DNA of 64,000 nt from Enterobacter vonholyi (GTDB taxonomy: Bacteria; Pseudomonadota; Gammaproteobacteria; Enterobacterales; Enterobacteriaceae): NCBI RefSeq assembly GCF_008364555.1, contig NZ_VTUC01000009.1:62001-126000 (forward strand), given 5' to 3'. The translations under genes and the position numbers were made by a program. The stretch's first letter is position 1; the number at the start of each line of letters is the position of its first letter. Below, one piece after another: positions 10,125 through 19,520 of this stretch. The notes below the pieces were generated by a model. That model was not told the DNA's origin and ran no database searches. It saw only the letters and a program-made list of their open reading frames with translations.

Positions 10125-11669
10125 ATGTCGGTTTCTAAAAAACCTATGGTACTGGTGATTCTGGATGGTTATGGCTACCGTGAAGATAGCCAGGATAACG
10201 CTATTTTCAACGCCAAAACCCCGGTCATGGATGCCCTGTGGGCAAAACGTCCACATACGCTGATTGACGCGTCTGGCCTGGAAGTGGGCCTGCCGGACCG
10301 CCAGATGGGCAACTCCGAAGTCGGTCACGTAAACCTGGGCGCCGGGCGTATTGTGTATCAGGACCTGACGCGTCTGGACGTTGAAATCAAAGAACGCACC
10401 TTCTTCTCCAACCCAACGCTGTCTGGCGCGGTCGATAAAGCCGTTGCCGCTGGCAAGGCTGTACACATTATGGGCCTGCTCTCTGCTGGCGGCGTGCACA
10501 GCCACGAAGATCACATCATGGCGATGGTTGAACTGGCCGCTGAACGCGGTGCAGAAAAAATCTATCTGCACGCCTTCCTGGACGGTCGCGATACGCCACC
10601 ACGCAGCGCAAAAGGCTCTCTGCAAGCCTTCGAAGACAAATTCGCCGCGCTGGGTAAAGGCCGCGTAGCATCCATTATTGGCCGTTACTACGCCATGGAC
10701 CGCGACAACCGCTGGGATCGCGTTGAACAGGCCTATGACCTGTTGACCCTGGCAAAAGGGGAATTCCAGTTCGCGACCGCCGTTGAAGCGCTGGAAGCAG
10801 CTTATGCTCGTGATGAAAACGACGAATTCGTCAAAGCGTCCGTCATTCGCGCTGAAGGTCAGGCCGACGCCGCCATGGAAGATGGCGACGCGCTGATCTT
10901 CATGAACTTCCGTGCTGACCGCGCGCGCGAAATCACCCGTGCTTTCGTCAACAGCGACTTCGACGGTTTTGCCCGCAAGAAAGTGGTAAACATCGACTTC
11001 ATCCAGCTGACCGAATACGCGGCAGACATCAAAGCCCCATGCGCGTATCCACCAGCCTCGCTGGCCAATACCTTCGGTGAGTGGATGGCGAAGAACGATA
11101 AAACGCAGCTGCGTATTTCCGAAACTGAAAAATACGCACACGTGACCTTCTTCTTTAACGGCGGCGTTGAAGAACCGTTCAAAGGCGAAGACCGCATTCT
11201 GGTCAACTCACCGAAAGTCGCCACCTACGATCTGCAGCCAGAAATGAGCTCTGCAGAATTGACGGAAAAACTGGTTGCAGCCATCGAGAGCGGTAAATAC
11301 GACACCATCATTTGTAACTACCCGAACGGCGACATGGTGGGTCATACCGGGGTGATGGAAGCGGCAGTGAAAGCGGTTGAAGCACTGGATCACTGCGTTG
11401 ATCAGGTTGCGAAAGCTGTTGAATCCGTTGGCGGCCAGCTGCTGATCACCGCAGATCACGGTAACGCTGAACAGATGCGCGACCCGGCGACTGGCCAGGC
11501 GCATACCGCCCACACCAACCTGCCCGTTCCGCTGATTTATGTGGGTGATAAATCACTGAAAGCAGTGGAAGGTGGCAAGCTTTCTGACATCGCGCCAACC
11601 ATGCTGTCGCTGATGGGGATGCCGATCCCTGAAGAGATGACTGGTAAGCCGCTGTTCATCGTGGAATAA
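10125..11669 (+). CDS. gpmI: Cofactor-independent phosphoglycerate mutase GpmI/GpmM
   Basis: A 514-residue manganese enzyme interconverting 3- and 2-phosphoglycerate, matching the E. coli length. The alkaline-phosphatase-like metal sites include [13 protein letters not shown] at the N-terminus and [10 protein letters not shown] near the C-terminus. The phosphoserine nucleophile lies in [15 protein letters not shown]. The start is ATG 10125 (MSVSKKPMV); a longer frame upstream is non-homologous. It is followed by a strong hairpin terminator that overlaps the envC start. Confidence 0.97.
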   Translation: MSVSKKPMVLVILDGYGYREDSQDNAIFNAKTPVMDALWAKRPHTLIDASGLEVGLPDRQMGNSEVGHVNLGAGRIVYQDLTRLDVEIKERTFFSNPTLSGAVDKAVAAGKAVHIMGLLSAGGVHSHEDHIMAMVELAAERGAEKIYLHAFLDGRDTPPRSAKGSLQAFEDKFAALGKGRVASIIGRYYAMDRDNRWDRVEQAYDLLTLAKGEFQFATAVEALEAAYARDENDEFVKASVIRAEGQADAAMEDGDALIFMNFRADRAREITRAFVNSDFDGFARKKVVNIDFIQLTEYAADIKAPCAYPPASLANTFGEWMAKNDKTQLRISETEKYAHVTFFFNGGVEEPFKGEDRILVNSPKVATYDLQPEMSSAELTEKLVAAIESGKYDTIICNYPNGDMVGHTGVMEAAVKAVEALDHCVDQVAKAVESVGGQLLITADHGNAEQMRDPATGQAHTAHTNLPVPLIYVGDKSLKAVEGGKLSDIAPTMLSLMGMPIPEEMTGKPLFIVE

Positions 11670-11700
11670 TCGCTCCCCATGAGGGGAAAGGCGATTTTTT
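11670..11700 (+). terminator. Intrinsic terminator after gpmI, containing the envC ATG
   Basis: TCGC (11670-11673) pairs with GCGA (11691-11694), and TCCCC (11674-11678) with GGGGA (11683-11687). The loop is ATGA, with AAG bulged on the right side. Six T follow at 11695-11700. The hairpin begins one base after the gpmI stop. Its loop carries the ATG at 11679 that opens the longest envC frame, so it may attenuate read-through into envC or block that start. Confidence 0.8.
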
Positions 11701-12962
11701 CAATCACATGGGTCGTGAAGCCGCTTAGGTTATCAGTCAGACCTCTGTTTTACGCCAGCGCACTCAGCGCTGGCGTATTGCTGTGCGCCGCATCCGCCCA
11801 CGCGGATGACCGCGACCAGCTGAAATCCATTCAGGCCGATATCGCCGCCAAAGAGCGTGCGGTACGCCAACAGCAACAGCAGCGATCCGCACTTCTTGCC
11901 CAGCTAAAGCAACAGGAAGAGGCGATCTCCGCCGCCGCGCGTAAACTCCGTGAAACGCAAAACACCCTCGCCCTGTTGAACAAGCAGATAGACGAGATGA
12001 ACGCGTCGATTGCCAAACTGGAACGCCAGCGCGATGCGCAGGAGCGCAATCTTGCCGCACAGCTTGATGCCGCATTCCGCCAGGGTGAACATACCGGACT
12101 CCAGCTGATCCTCAGCGGCGAAGAGAGCCAGCGCGGCCAGCGCCTGCAGGCCTACTTTGGCTATCTCAACCAGGCGCGTCAGGAGACTATCGCGCAACTG
12201 AAGCAGACGCGCGAAGAGGTCACCACGCAAAAAGCCGAGCTGGAAGAGAAGCAGAGCCAGCAGCAGACGCTGCTCTACGATCAGCAGGCCCAGCAGGCGA
12301 AGCTCGAGCAGGCGCGCAACGAGCGTAAGAAAACCCTTTCCGGCCTTGAATCCTCTATTCAGGAAGGACAGAGCCAGCTCAGCGAAATGCGCGCCAACGA
12401 ATCAAAACTGCGTAACAGCATCGCCCGTGCGGAAGCCGCGGCGAAAGCGCGTGCCGAAAAAGAAGCGCGCGAGGCGCAGGCCGTTCGCGACAAGCAGCAG
12501 GAAGCGTCCCGCAAAGGCACCACCTACAAGCCAAGCGAGAGCGAACGTTCCCTGATGTCGCGTACCGGCGGTTTGGGTTCTCCTCGCGGCCAGGCTTTCT
12601 GGCCCGTTCGTGGTTCAATTCTGCATCGCTATGGCGAACAGCTGCAGGGTGAGCTACGTTGGAAAGGGATCGTTATCGGTGCGTCTGAAGGTAGCGAAGT
12701 GAAAGCCATCGCCGATGGCCGCGTGATTCTGGCCGACTGGCTGCAGGGTTACGGACTGGTGGTGGTGGTCGAACACGGTAAAGGTGATATGAGCCTTTAC
12801 GGCTACAACCAGAGCGCGCTGGTCAGCGTCGGCACGCAGGTGCGCGCCGGCCAACCCATCGCCCTTGTGGGCAGCAGTGGCGGTCAGGGCCGCCCGTCAC
12901 TCTATTTCGAAATTCGTCGCCAGGGTCAGGCGGTCAATCCACAGCCGTGGTTGGGAAGATAA
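11679..12962 (+). CDS. envC: Murein hydrolase activator EnvC
   Basis: Up to 427 residues. A signal-peptide-like segment (FYASALSAGVLLCAASAHA, about 24-42) is followed by a long periplasmic coiled coil (about 45-285) and a C-terminal LytM domain (about 305-425). EnvC activates the amidases AmiA and AmiB at the septum under FtsEX control; its LytM domain is catalytically degenerate. The start is uncertain. ATG 11679 lies in a terminator loop without a Shine-Dalgarno. The codon aligning with the E. coli ATG is ATC at 11703, and GTG 11715 is also possible. yibQ follows 3 bp later. Confidence 0.93.
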   Translation: MRGKAIFSITWVVKPLRLSVRPLFYASALSAGVLLCAASAHADDRDQLKSIQADIAAKERAVRQQQQQRSALLAQLKQQEEAISAAARKLRETQNTLALLNKQIDEMNASIAKLERQRDAQERNLAAQLDAAFRQGEHTGLQLILSGEESQRGQRLQAYFGYLNQARQETIAQLKQTREEVTTQKAELEEKQSQQQTLLYDQQAQQAKLEQARNERKKTLSGLESSIQEGQSQLSEMRANESKLRNSIARAEAAAKARAEKEAREAQAVRDKQQEASRKGTTYKPSESERSLMSRTGGLGSPRGQAFWPVRGSILHRYGEQLQGELRWKGIVIGASEGSEVKAIADGRVILADWLQGYGLVVVVEHGKGDMSLYGYNQSALVSVGTQVRAGQPIALVGSSGGQGRPSLYFEIRRQGQAVNPQPWLGR

Positions 12963-12965
12963 GTT

Positions 12966-13898
12966 TTGCTTCAATTTCGTCGAATGGTTTTCTCCGTCGT
13001 CAGCGCGCTGGCGCTGGCTGCACCGGTATACGCAGGTAAACTCGCTATCGTGATTGATGACTTCGGTTATCGTCCGCACTATGAAAATCAGGTGCTGGCG
13101 ATGCCGTCGGCCATCTCTGTCGCCGTCCTTCCGAATGCTCCCCACGCGCGTGAGATGGCGACCAAAGCACACAGCAGCGACCATCAGGTGCTGATCCACC
13201 TGCCAATGGCACCTCTCAGCAAGCAGCCGCTGGAAAAAGATACCCTGCGCCCGGACATGAGCAGCGAGGAAATCGAGCGCATCATCCGTGACGCCTACAA
13301 CAAAGTGCCGTATGCCGTAGGGCTGAACAACCATATGGGCAGCGCGATGACGTCAAGCCTGTACGGTATGCTCAAAGTGATGCAGGCGCTGGAGCGTTAC
13401 AACCTCTACTTCCTCGACAGCATGACCATCGGCAACAGCCAGGCGATGCGTGCCGCTCAGGGAACGGGCGTAAAGGTGATTAAGCGCAAGGTGTTCCTGG
13501 ATGATACCCAGAACGAAGCCGATATTCGCATGCAGTTCAATCGCGCGGTACAGCTGGCCCGCCGCAATGGATCAGCCATCGCCATCGGTCACCCGCACCC
13601 GTCTACCGTTCGCGTCCTGCAGCAGATGCTGCCGACCTTACCTTCCGATATCACGCTGGTACGTCCGAGCGATCTACTGAACGAGCCGCAGGTGGATACC
13701 TCTACACCGAATTCTGCGCAGCCCGTCCCGACAGCGCCGCGTAATCCGTTCCGCGGCGTGAAGCGCTGTGTACCGAAGCAGCCGCTTGAACCGGTCTATG
13801 CGACCCGCTTCTTCTCCGTCATCGGAGACAGCATCAGTAACAGTACGCTGGTGAAATACGTCCAGCAGCAGTGGCAGGGATGGGGCAAGAAAGCCTGA
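12966..13898 (+). CDS. yibQ: YibQ, divergent polysaccharide deacetylase family protein
   Basis: 310 residues from TTG 12966; ATG 12984 is an alternative. An N-terminal secretion signal (VVSALALAAPVYA) is followed by a divergent polysaccharide-deacetylase (DUF610) domain. Conserved parts include LAIVIDDFGYR, the HLPMAP motif and the IGHPHPSTVRVL block. The family is periplasmic and its substrate is not established; linkage to envC is conserved in enterobacteria. The last about 80 residues (PTAPRNPFRGVKR onward) lie outside the catalytic fold. Confidence 0.9.
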   Translation: MLQFRRMVFSVVSALALAAPVYAGKLAIVIDDFGYRPHYENQVLAMPSAISVAVLPNAPHAREMATKAHSSDHQVLIHLPMAPLSKQPLEKDTLRPDMSSEEIERIIRDAYNKVPYAVGLNNHMGSAMTSSLYGMLKVMQALERYNLYFLDSMTIGNSQAMRAAQGTGVKVIKRKVFLDDTQNEADIRMQFNRAVQLARRNGSAIAIGHPHPSTVRVLQQMLPTLPSDITLVRPSDLLNEPQVDTSTPNSAQPVPTAPRNPFRGVKRCVPKQPLEPVYATRFFSVIGDSISNSTLVKYVQQQWQGWGKKA

Positions 13899-13901
13899 CG
13901 C

Positions 13902-14702
13902 CTATTTCGCAATCTGTGAGTCCGTCTGCTCGTTAGCAACGGACTCTTTTTTTTCCTGATACTGATACCAGGATTTGAAATACTTCAAAAAACTATAGGC
14001 TGTGGCATACAGTCCCGTTGCCACCCCCACTTTGCCCTGACGCCAGGCGCCGCTAAAAAGATACCATTTGAAAAAAGCACCGATGGCGCTGATTACGCCG
14101 CGCCCAACAGAGGGCCGTATTTTTTGATGTTGAACCAGGCGGGTTGTATAACAATTTAATTTATTAAAAAGCTCGTGCAACGTGGGAAACGTATCATGTT
14201 TTACATAACCCTGAATACGTTCACAACGGAGAAAACCTTCGACCTGATCGTCTACCGGTCGGTTATTAAACCGGGACTGTTTACGGTTAAAAAGACGCAC
14301 AGGATAATCAGGGGATGAAACAGGATAAATCGTCCGGACTTCTTCACCCAGAACAAACCAGTGGCGGCATATTCGCCATGCCGTTCCGGGGTCAGGCTCA
14401 TCACCTGCTTTTAACCTTAAAATGGCATTAACCGTTTCCTGGTCAAGAATTTCGTCGCTATCGATGCACAGGACCCAGTCATTGCTGGCTAAGGATATGG
14501 CATGGTTCATCTGCTCGCCATGCCAGCCAAATTTTTTATAGACCGGGAGCAGTCCAAAGCTTTCACAAATATATCGTGTTTTGTCCGTACTCCCTGAATC
14601 AACCACGACGACTTCATCCGCTATTTTTAAAAGAGGCGGAATAACATCATGCAACAATCTCTCAGAATTAAACGTTAATAAGCAGACCGTTATTTTAAAC
14701 AT
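13902..14702 (-). CDS. Family 2 glycosyltransferase, WaaE-like
   Basis: A 266-residue GT2 enzyme with the N-terminal nucleotide-sugar fold (VCLLTFNSERLLHDVI, EVVVVDSGSTDKTR) and the DXD-like metal motif CIDSDEIL. It resembles the WaaE/KdtX group that adds beta-glucose to heptose I. The bona fide waaE lies at 32486-33256, so this is a divergent paralogue. It converges on yibQ, is transcribed away from the 14908-17043 genes, and occupies the place of waaH in E. coli. Acceptor and sugar are unknown. Confidence 0.78.
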   Translation of the reverse strand: MFKITVCLLTFNSERLLHDVIPPLLKIADEVVVVDSGSTDKTRYICESFGLLPVYKKFGWHGEQMNHAISLASNDWVLCIDSDEILDQETVNAILRLKAGDEPDPGTAWRICRHWFVLGEEVRTIYPVSSPDYPVRLFNRKQSRFNNRPVDDQVEGFLRCERIQGYVKHDTFPTLHELFNKLNCYTTRLVQHQKIRPSVGRGVISAIGAFFKWYLFSGAWRQGKVGVATGLYATAYSFLKYFKSWYQYQEKKESVANEQTDSQIAK

Positions 14703-14830
14703 TTTCCCACTCTCAATAGCAGCCTAAATTAATATTATTAATACTATATAAATGAGTAGAGATGGTTAAAGTCCTGAATCACACTTTTAAAATAAACGCG
14801 CTTGAAATTTTCTCTAATCCTGAAGCGCAA

Positions 14831-14873
14831 TAAAATAGAAAAATCTATTTTATTTCAACAGATTCTTTATAAT
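14831..14873 (+). promoter_or_regulatory. Perfect 22-bp AT-rich palindrome overlapping a promoter
   Basis: TAAAATAGA (14831-14839) and TCTATTTTA (14844-14852) are perfect inverted repeats around AAAA. A consensus -10, TATAAT, lies at 14868-14873, 34 bp before the next start codon. The -35 position at 17-base spacing (14845-14850, CTATTT) falls inside the right arm and is a poor match. The layout suggests an operator for a regulator of the divergent glycosyltransferase genes. The regulator is unknown. Confidence 0.55.
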
Positions 14874-14907
14874 GCTGTCAGATGAAGGGTAGCACACGGA
14901 TTCAGAC

Positions 14908-16113
14908 ATGCCGCACAAAAGAAAAATTCTCCTCCTGGATACGGGTAAAGAATGGGGGGGAGGCACCAACAGTATGCTTGAGCTCCTGAAGCGAATCAAT
15001 CGCGATAAATTCGATATTACCTGTTGTTTTTACAGTGATTATAGTCGTGCTGAAGGTGAGACGATTGGCCAGGTGCTCAACGGCATCGGGATCCCGCTCA
15101 TCGTGATCCCTCAACGTCCGCAGCCGGTCTGGGCCAAATTGTTGAAGGAAGCTGGGCGTAGCCTGCTGTTTTTCTCACGCAGCGCCCGCAAGGCATTAAC
15201 GCGTCACGTGGATATTATGTGGCGCATCAGGCCTAACGTCAGCCAGATCGAAGCTCTTTTCTCGCAGGGCGGTTTCGATACGCTCTATATGAATAACCAA
15301 CCTGGCTCAAATGAAGAAGGCTATCTGGCGGCGGCGAACCTGCAGGCGCGGGTGATCCAACACTGCCGCATTGAACCTGTTTTGACCCCACCTCTGGTAA
15401 AGCTGGTTAATGCCCATGCCACAAAAATCATCGCCGTCTCGCACGGCGTTGAACGCGTGTTACTTCAGCATGGCGTCCGGCCCGAACTGTGTACGACGGT
15501 CAATAATGCCATCGACATCCACCAGCCTTTGCCTGACCGAAGTGCGATGCGCCAGCGCCTGAATATCGATGACGACACGTTTGTGTTCGGCAGTATTGGC
15601 TCCTTAATCCCTCGCAAAGCCAATCACCACACGCTGGAGGCGCTGGCACAGTTCAGCCAGAAGCATCCGCAGGCGAAATGGAAAATGGTGCTGGTCGGCG
15701 AAGGTGCCGAACGCCGCGCTTTAGCGGAACAGGCCCGAGCGCTGGGAATTGAACATCACGTCATCTTCACCGGTTTTCAGAACACCCCGTTTGATTACCT
15801 CGCTACGTTTGACGCCTTTATCCTCGCCTCAAAAAGCGAAGGGCTACCGCGCGTGGTGCTGGAAGCGATGCTTCTCAATATCCCCGTGATTGGCTCTCAG
15901 GTAACCGGCACGGCGGAATTAATTGACCATGATTCGACAGGGCTGCTCTTCCCCTGGAGCGATGTTTCACAACTTGCACAACATCTGGACAATATCTGGG
16001 CAGACGCGGAACTGCGGGCTCGACTGGCGGCAGCTGCTTACCAGAAAGTCTGTCATAACTACGCCATTGAAAACTACGTCAGCGGTGTCGAAGCCGTGCT
16101 TGGCGCGCGCTGA
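14908..16113 (+). CDS. Family 4 (GT-B) glycosyltransferase
   Basis: 401 residues with a GT-B fold. An N-terminal Rossmann half opens LLLDTGKEWGGGTNSMLELL. The C-terminal GT4 donor-binding half (about 215-395) has VFGSIGSLIPRKANH, WKMVLVGEGAERRAL and the E-x7-E motif region SKSEGLPRVVLEAML. It is the first gene of a two-gene unit with 16129-17043, 15 bp apart, behind the palindrome at 14831. Its position between yibQ and tdh suggests modification of LPS core or another envelope glycan. The sugar is unknown. Confidence 0.8.
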   Translation: MPHKRKILLLDTGKEWGGGTNSMLELLKRINRDKFDITCCFYSDYSRAEGETIGQVLNGIGIPLIVIPQRPQPVWAKLLKEAGRSLLFFSRSARKALTRHVDIMWRIRPNVSQIEALFSQGGFDTLYMNNQPGSNEEGYLAAANLQARVIQHCRIEPVLTPPLVKLVNAHATKIIAVSHGVERVLLQHGVRPELCTTVNNAIDIHQPLPDRSAMRQRLNIDDDTFVFGSIGSLIPRKANHHTLEALAQFSQKHPQAKWKMVLVGEGAERRALAEQARALGIEHHVIFTGFQNTPFDYLATFDAFILASKSEGLPRVVLEAMLLNIPVIGSQVTGTAELIDHDSTGLLFPWSDVSQLAQHLDNIWADAELRARLAAAAYQKVCHNYAIENYVSGVEAVLGAR

Positions 16114-16128
16114 CCAAACGAGATAACT

Positions 16129-17043
16129 ATGTTTAAATTTCTTAATGCTCGCTATCGTCATATCACCGGGCGACACAACATTCCTTACAGCTCTCTTCCC
16201 GTGACGGGCGCGCTTGCTGCGGTGGACTCTATTGTGATTCCGTGTACCGGCGCAGATTTCGTCGAAGAAGCATTACTCTCTGCCACCTTCGCGGAACGTT
16301 ATGCCACCGGGGTGAGCGAAATCGTCATCGTCAGCGATCAACCCGAATCCGCCTTTGGGATACTGCCGCCTAAAACCCGCGTAGTGACGCTTAACCTTCC
16401 CGTTCGTGAGGAAAGTTACCGCTATAAGCAGATCTACCTCAGCCGTCTGGTGAAGCTTAACGCCCCGCTACAGGCTCGCGGTGAAGGGATATTGATGATC
16501 GATTCCGATCTCAATCTGCTGAAGATGCCAGAGATCAACATGGCCGATATGCACATCTACTCCAGCTTCCGTCAGGGTAAAATGATTGCCAAGCTGGACG
16601 GTGCGCCTGCGGAGAAAGTGCCGGCGTATTACAAGGAGACGGTGCGCCCTTATCTGGTCGATCACGTTAACGGCGCGTTTCTTGCGGCAACTAAAAAAAC
16701 CTGGCGCCGTATCTGCCCGCTGTGGCTGACGCTGTTCCAGGATACCTGGGAACTGATGGACGACACGCAGCCGCCGACCGATCAGCTGCCGCTCGCCGCG
16801 CTGCTGGACATGCTGGATTTAAAAACGGTTAACCTGGGTGACTGGATGAACTGGCCGGTCTCCAAGAAGATCGGCGGTCAGGAAGCCGTTGTGCCGAAAG
16901 AGGTGATTGGCGCGCACGGCGGTTTCCCTCTCTCAGAATGGCAAAAGTATCTTGAATCGCCGGATAACAAACTGCTGTTCAAAGGTCAGGACTACACCCG
17001 CAAGGTGCGCTACCTGACGGACGAAGAGAAAAAGAATCAATAA
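16129..17043 (+). CDS. Uncharacterised protein with DXD-like motif, possible GT-A glycosyltransferase
   Basis: 304 residues, no signal peptide or clear membrane segment. I do not recognise the family firmly. The middle holds GILMIDSDLNLL, like the DXD metal site of GT-A enzymes, preceded by alpha/beta-like segments (SIVIPCTGADFVEEALL, EIVIVSDQP). Its link to the GT4 gene 15 bp upstream and to the terminator 5 bp downstream makes a sugar-transfer role plausible. That role is inference from context and one motif. Confidence 0.6.
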   Translation: MFKFLNARYRHITGRHNIPYSSLPVTGALAAVDSIVIPCTGADFVEEALLSATFAERYATGVSEIVIVSDQPESAFGILPPKTRVVTLNLPVREESYRYKQIYLSRLVKLNAPLQARGEGILMIDSDLNLLKMPEINMADMHIYSSFRQGKMIAKLDGAPAEKVPAYYKETVRPYLVDHVNGAFLAATKKTWRRICPLWLTLFQDTWELMDDTQPPTDQLPLAALLDMLDLKTVNLGDWMNWPVSKKIGGQEAVVPKEVIGAHGGFPLSEWQKYLESPDNKLLFKGQDYTRKVRYLTDEEKKNQ

Positions 17044-17068
17044 AAAAAGGGGCCTCAGGCCCCTTTTT
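17042..17068. terminator. Bidirectional terminator between 16129-17043 gene and tdh
   Basis: Stem GGGGCC (17049-17054) with GGCCCC (17058-17063) and a TCA loop, flanked by seven A on the left and five T on the right. It therefore works as an intrinsic terminator on both strands for the convergent genes. Confidence 0.88.
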
Positions 17069-17070
17069 GA

Positions 17071-18099
17071 TTACTTATCCCAGCTCAGGATCACTTTCCC
17101 TGACTGGCCGGAACGCATCGCGTCAAAGCCCTGCTGGAACTCATCGATGGAGAAACGGTGAGTGATAATCGGGGACAGATCCAGACCGGACTGGATCAGC
17201 GCCGCCATCTTGTACCAGGTCTCGAACATTTCGCGGCCATAGATGCCCTTAATGAACAGCCCCTTGAAGATGACCTTGTTCCAGTCGATGGACATATCCG
17301 ATGGCGGAATACCCAGCATCGCAATACGGCCACCGTGGTTCATGGTGTCGAGCATGGTGCGAAACGCCGGTGGCGCGCCGGACATCTCCAGACCCACGTC
17401 AAAGCCTTCGGTCATGCCCAGCTCTTCCATCACGTCGCTCAGGCTCTCTTTCGAGACATCCACCGCACGGGTGACGCCCATTTTGCGCGCCAGCGACAGA
17501 CGGTATTCGTTCACATCGGTGATCACAACGTTGCGCGCACCCACGTGCTTCGCCACGGCTGCCGCCATAATGCCAATTGGGCCCGCGCCGGAGACCAGCA
17601 CGTCTTCACCAACCAGGTCGAAGGAGAGCGCCGTGTGCACCGCATTGCCGAACGGGTCGAAAATGGAGGCCAGATCGTCAGAAATATTGTCCGGGATTTT
17701 GAACGCGTTAAAGGCCGGGATCACCAGATATTCCGCGAAGCAGCCCGGACGGTTTACGCCCACACCGATGGTATTACGGCACAGGTGAGTACGTCCGCCG
17801 CGGCAGTTACGGCAGTGGCCGCAGGTAATATGGCCTTCACCGGAGACGCGGTCGCCAATTTTGAAGCCTTTCACTTCCTGGCCGATACCCACCACTTCGC
17901 CGACATATTCGTGACCGACAACCATCGGTACCGGGATGGTTTTCTGCGACCACTGGTCCCAGTTATAGATATGAACGTCAGTACCGCAGATGGCCGTTTT
18001 ACGAATTTTGATCAGCAGATCGTTATGACCGACTTCCGGCTCCGGCACGTCGGTCATCCAAATCCCTTCTTCCGCTTTCAGTTTGGATAACGCTTTCAT
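17071..18099 (-). CDS. tdh: L-threonine 3-dehydrogenase
   Basis: A 342-residue zinc-dependent medium-chain dehydrogenase oxidising L-threonine to 2-amino-3-ketobutyrate with NAD+. The catalytic zinc site lies in [13 protein letters not shown] (Cys near residue 38). The structural zinc cluster is [15 protein letters not shown], and the NAD motif is [15 protein letters not shown]. The ATG at 18099 is used rather than the GTG one codon earlier. It follows kbl by 9 bp, and the two genes form the threonine-to-glycine operon. Confidence 0.96.
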   Translation of the reverse strand: MKALSKLKAEEGIWMTDVPEPEVGHNDLLIKIRKTAICGTDVHIYNWDQWSQKTIPVPMVVGHEYVGEVVGIGQEVKGFKIGDRVSGEGHITCGHCRNCRGGRTHLCRNTIGVGVNRPGCFAEYLVIPAFNAFKIPDNISDDLASIFDPFGNAVHTALSFDLVGEDVLVSGAGPIGIMAAAVAKHVGARNVVITDVNEYRLSLARKMGVTRAVDVSKESLSDVMEELGMTEGFDVGLEMSGAPPAFRTMLDTMNHGGRIAMLGIPPSDMSIDWNKVIFKGLFIKGIYGREMFETWYKMAALIQSGLDLSPIITHRFSIDEFQQGFDAMRSGQSGKVILSWDK

Positions 18100-18108
18100 C
18101 ACACGTCC

Positions 18109-19305
18109 TCAGGCAATTACGCCCAGCTGTTTACCAATGCGGGTAAAGGCTTCTACCGCACGTTCAATTTGTTCAGGCGTATGCGCCGCAGACATCTGGG
18201 TGCGGATACGCGCCTGACCTTTTGGCACCACCGGGAAGAAGAACCCGGTGACGTAAATCCCTTCTTTCTGCAGTTCACGGGCAAATTGCTGCGCGACGAC
18301 CGCATCGCCGAGCATTACCGGAATGATCGCATGGTCGGCACCGGCCAGGGTAAACCCTGCGGCGCTCATTTTTTCACGGAACAGACGGGCGTTGGACCAC
18401 AGGCGGTCGCGCAGCTCAGCGCCGGACTCCACCATCTCCAGCACTTTAATGGAGGCGGCAACAATCGCCGGCGCCAGGGAGTTGGAGAACAGATACGGAC
18501 GGGAGCGCTGACGCAGCCACTCAACCACCTCTTTACGCGCGGCGGTATAGCCGCCGGACGCGCCGCCGAGCGCTTTGCCCAGCGTGCCGGTGATGATGTC
18601 CACGCGGCCCATCACGTCACAGTATTCGTGGGAACCGCGGCCGTTTTTGCCGACAAAACCGACCGCGTGAGAGTCATCGACCATCACCAGCGCGTCGTAT
18701 TTATCCGCCAGGTCGCACACGCCCTTCAGGTTGGCGATCACGCCGTCCATGGAGAACACGCCGTCGGTGGCGATCAGCACGTGGCGAGCACCCGCTTCAC
18801 GAGCCTCTTTCAGGCGCGCTTCCAGCTCAACCATATCGTTGTTGGCGTAGCGGAAACGCTTCGCTTTACACAGGCGTACGCCGTCGATGATGGAAGCGTG
18901 GTTCAGGGCGTCGGAGATAATCGCATCTTCTGCACCGAGCAGGGTCTCAAACAGACCGCCGTTGGCGTCAAAGCAGGAGGAGTAAAGAATCGCGTCTTCC
19001 ATTCCGAGGAAGCTCGCCAGCTTTTGCTCAAGCTGCTTGTGGCTGTCCTGCGTACCGCAGATAAAGCGTACGGAGGCCATGCCGAAACCGTGGGTATCCA
19101 TGCCGTTTTTTGCAGCGGCAATCAGCTCAGGGTGATTTGCGAGACCTAAGTAGTTGTTCGCACAAAAGTTGATCACATGGCTGCCGTCGGCAACGGTGAT
19201 GTCCGCCTGCTGGGCAGACGTGATAATACGCTCTTCCTTGAACAACCCTTCCGCACGTGCGGTATCGAGGTCGCTGTTTAACTGTTTGTAAAAATCACCA
19301 CGCAT
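18109..19305 (-). CDS. kbl: Glycine C-acetyltransferase (2-amino-3-ketobutyrate CoA ligase)
   Basis: A 398-residue PLP enzyme of the alpha-oxoamine synthase family, cleaving 2-amino-3-ketobutyrate with CoA into glycine and acetyl-CoA. The PLP lysine lies in [15 protein letters not shown]. Other family marks are [11 protein letters not shown] and [11 protein letters not shown]. It is the first gene of kbl-tdh and is divergent from hldD across a 215-bp intergenic region that must hold both promoters. Confidence 0.97.
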   Translation of the reverse strand: MRGDFYKQLNSDLDTARAEGLFKEERIITSAQQADITVADGSHVINFCANNYLGLANHPELIAAAKNGMDTHGFGMASVRFICGTQDSHKQLEQKLASFLGMEDAILYSSCFDANGGLFETLLGAEDAIISDALNHASIIDGVRLCKAKRFRYANNDMVELEARLKEAREAGARHVLIATDGVFSMDGVIANLKGVCDLADKYDALVMVDDSHAVGFVGKNGRGSHEYCDVMGRVDIITGTLGKALGGASGGYTAARKEVVEWLRQRSRPYLFSNSLAPAIVAASIKVLEMVESGAELRDRLWSNARLFREKMSAAGFTLAGADHAIIPVMLGDAVVAQQFARELQKEGIYVTGFFFPVVPKGQARIRTQMSAAHTPEQIERAVEAFTRIGKQLGVIA

Positions 19306-19520
19306 TGCAATTCTCCAGACTCGGCAAATTTCGGGACATATTACCCAAACCTATAGTTCATGACGAGATGACACGTCATCTCTTGTCGTTTTTGCAGCAT
19401 AAATCACGCGTACCCCTGCGCTGTGAAGGTGAATGGCTGAAGGGCAGCCATACTAATGATATGATAGAGACATTAGCGTCCGGGATTGTCCCCGGGCTCC
19501 ACACTTCAAAGGTTACAGTT

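Noticed and set aside
13902..14702. Naming this gene waaE
   Set aside because: The true waaE lies at 32486-33256 in the conserved waaA-waaE-coaD order; this is a divergent paralogue.
14703..14830. Very AT-rich stretch as a replication origin or IS remnant
   Set aside because: No DnaA boxes, iterons or inverted terminal repeats; best explained as a promoter region between divergent genes.
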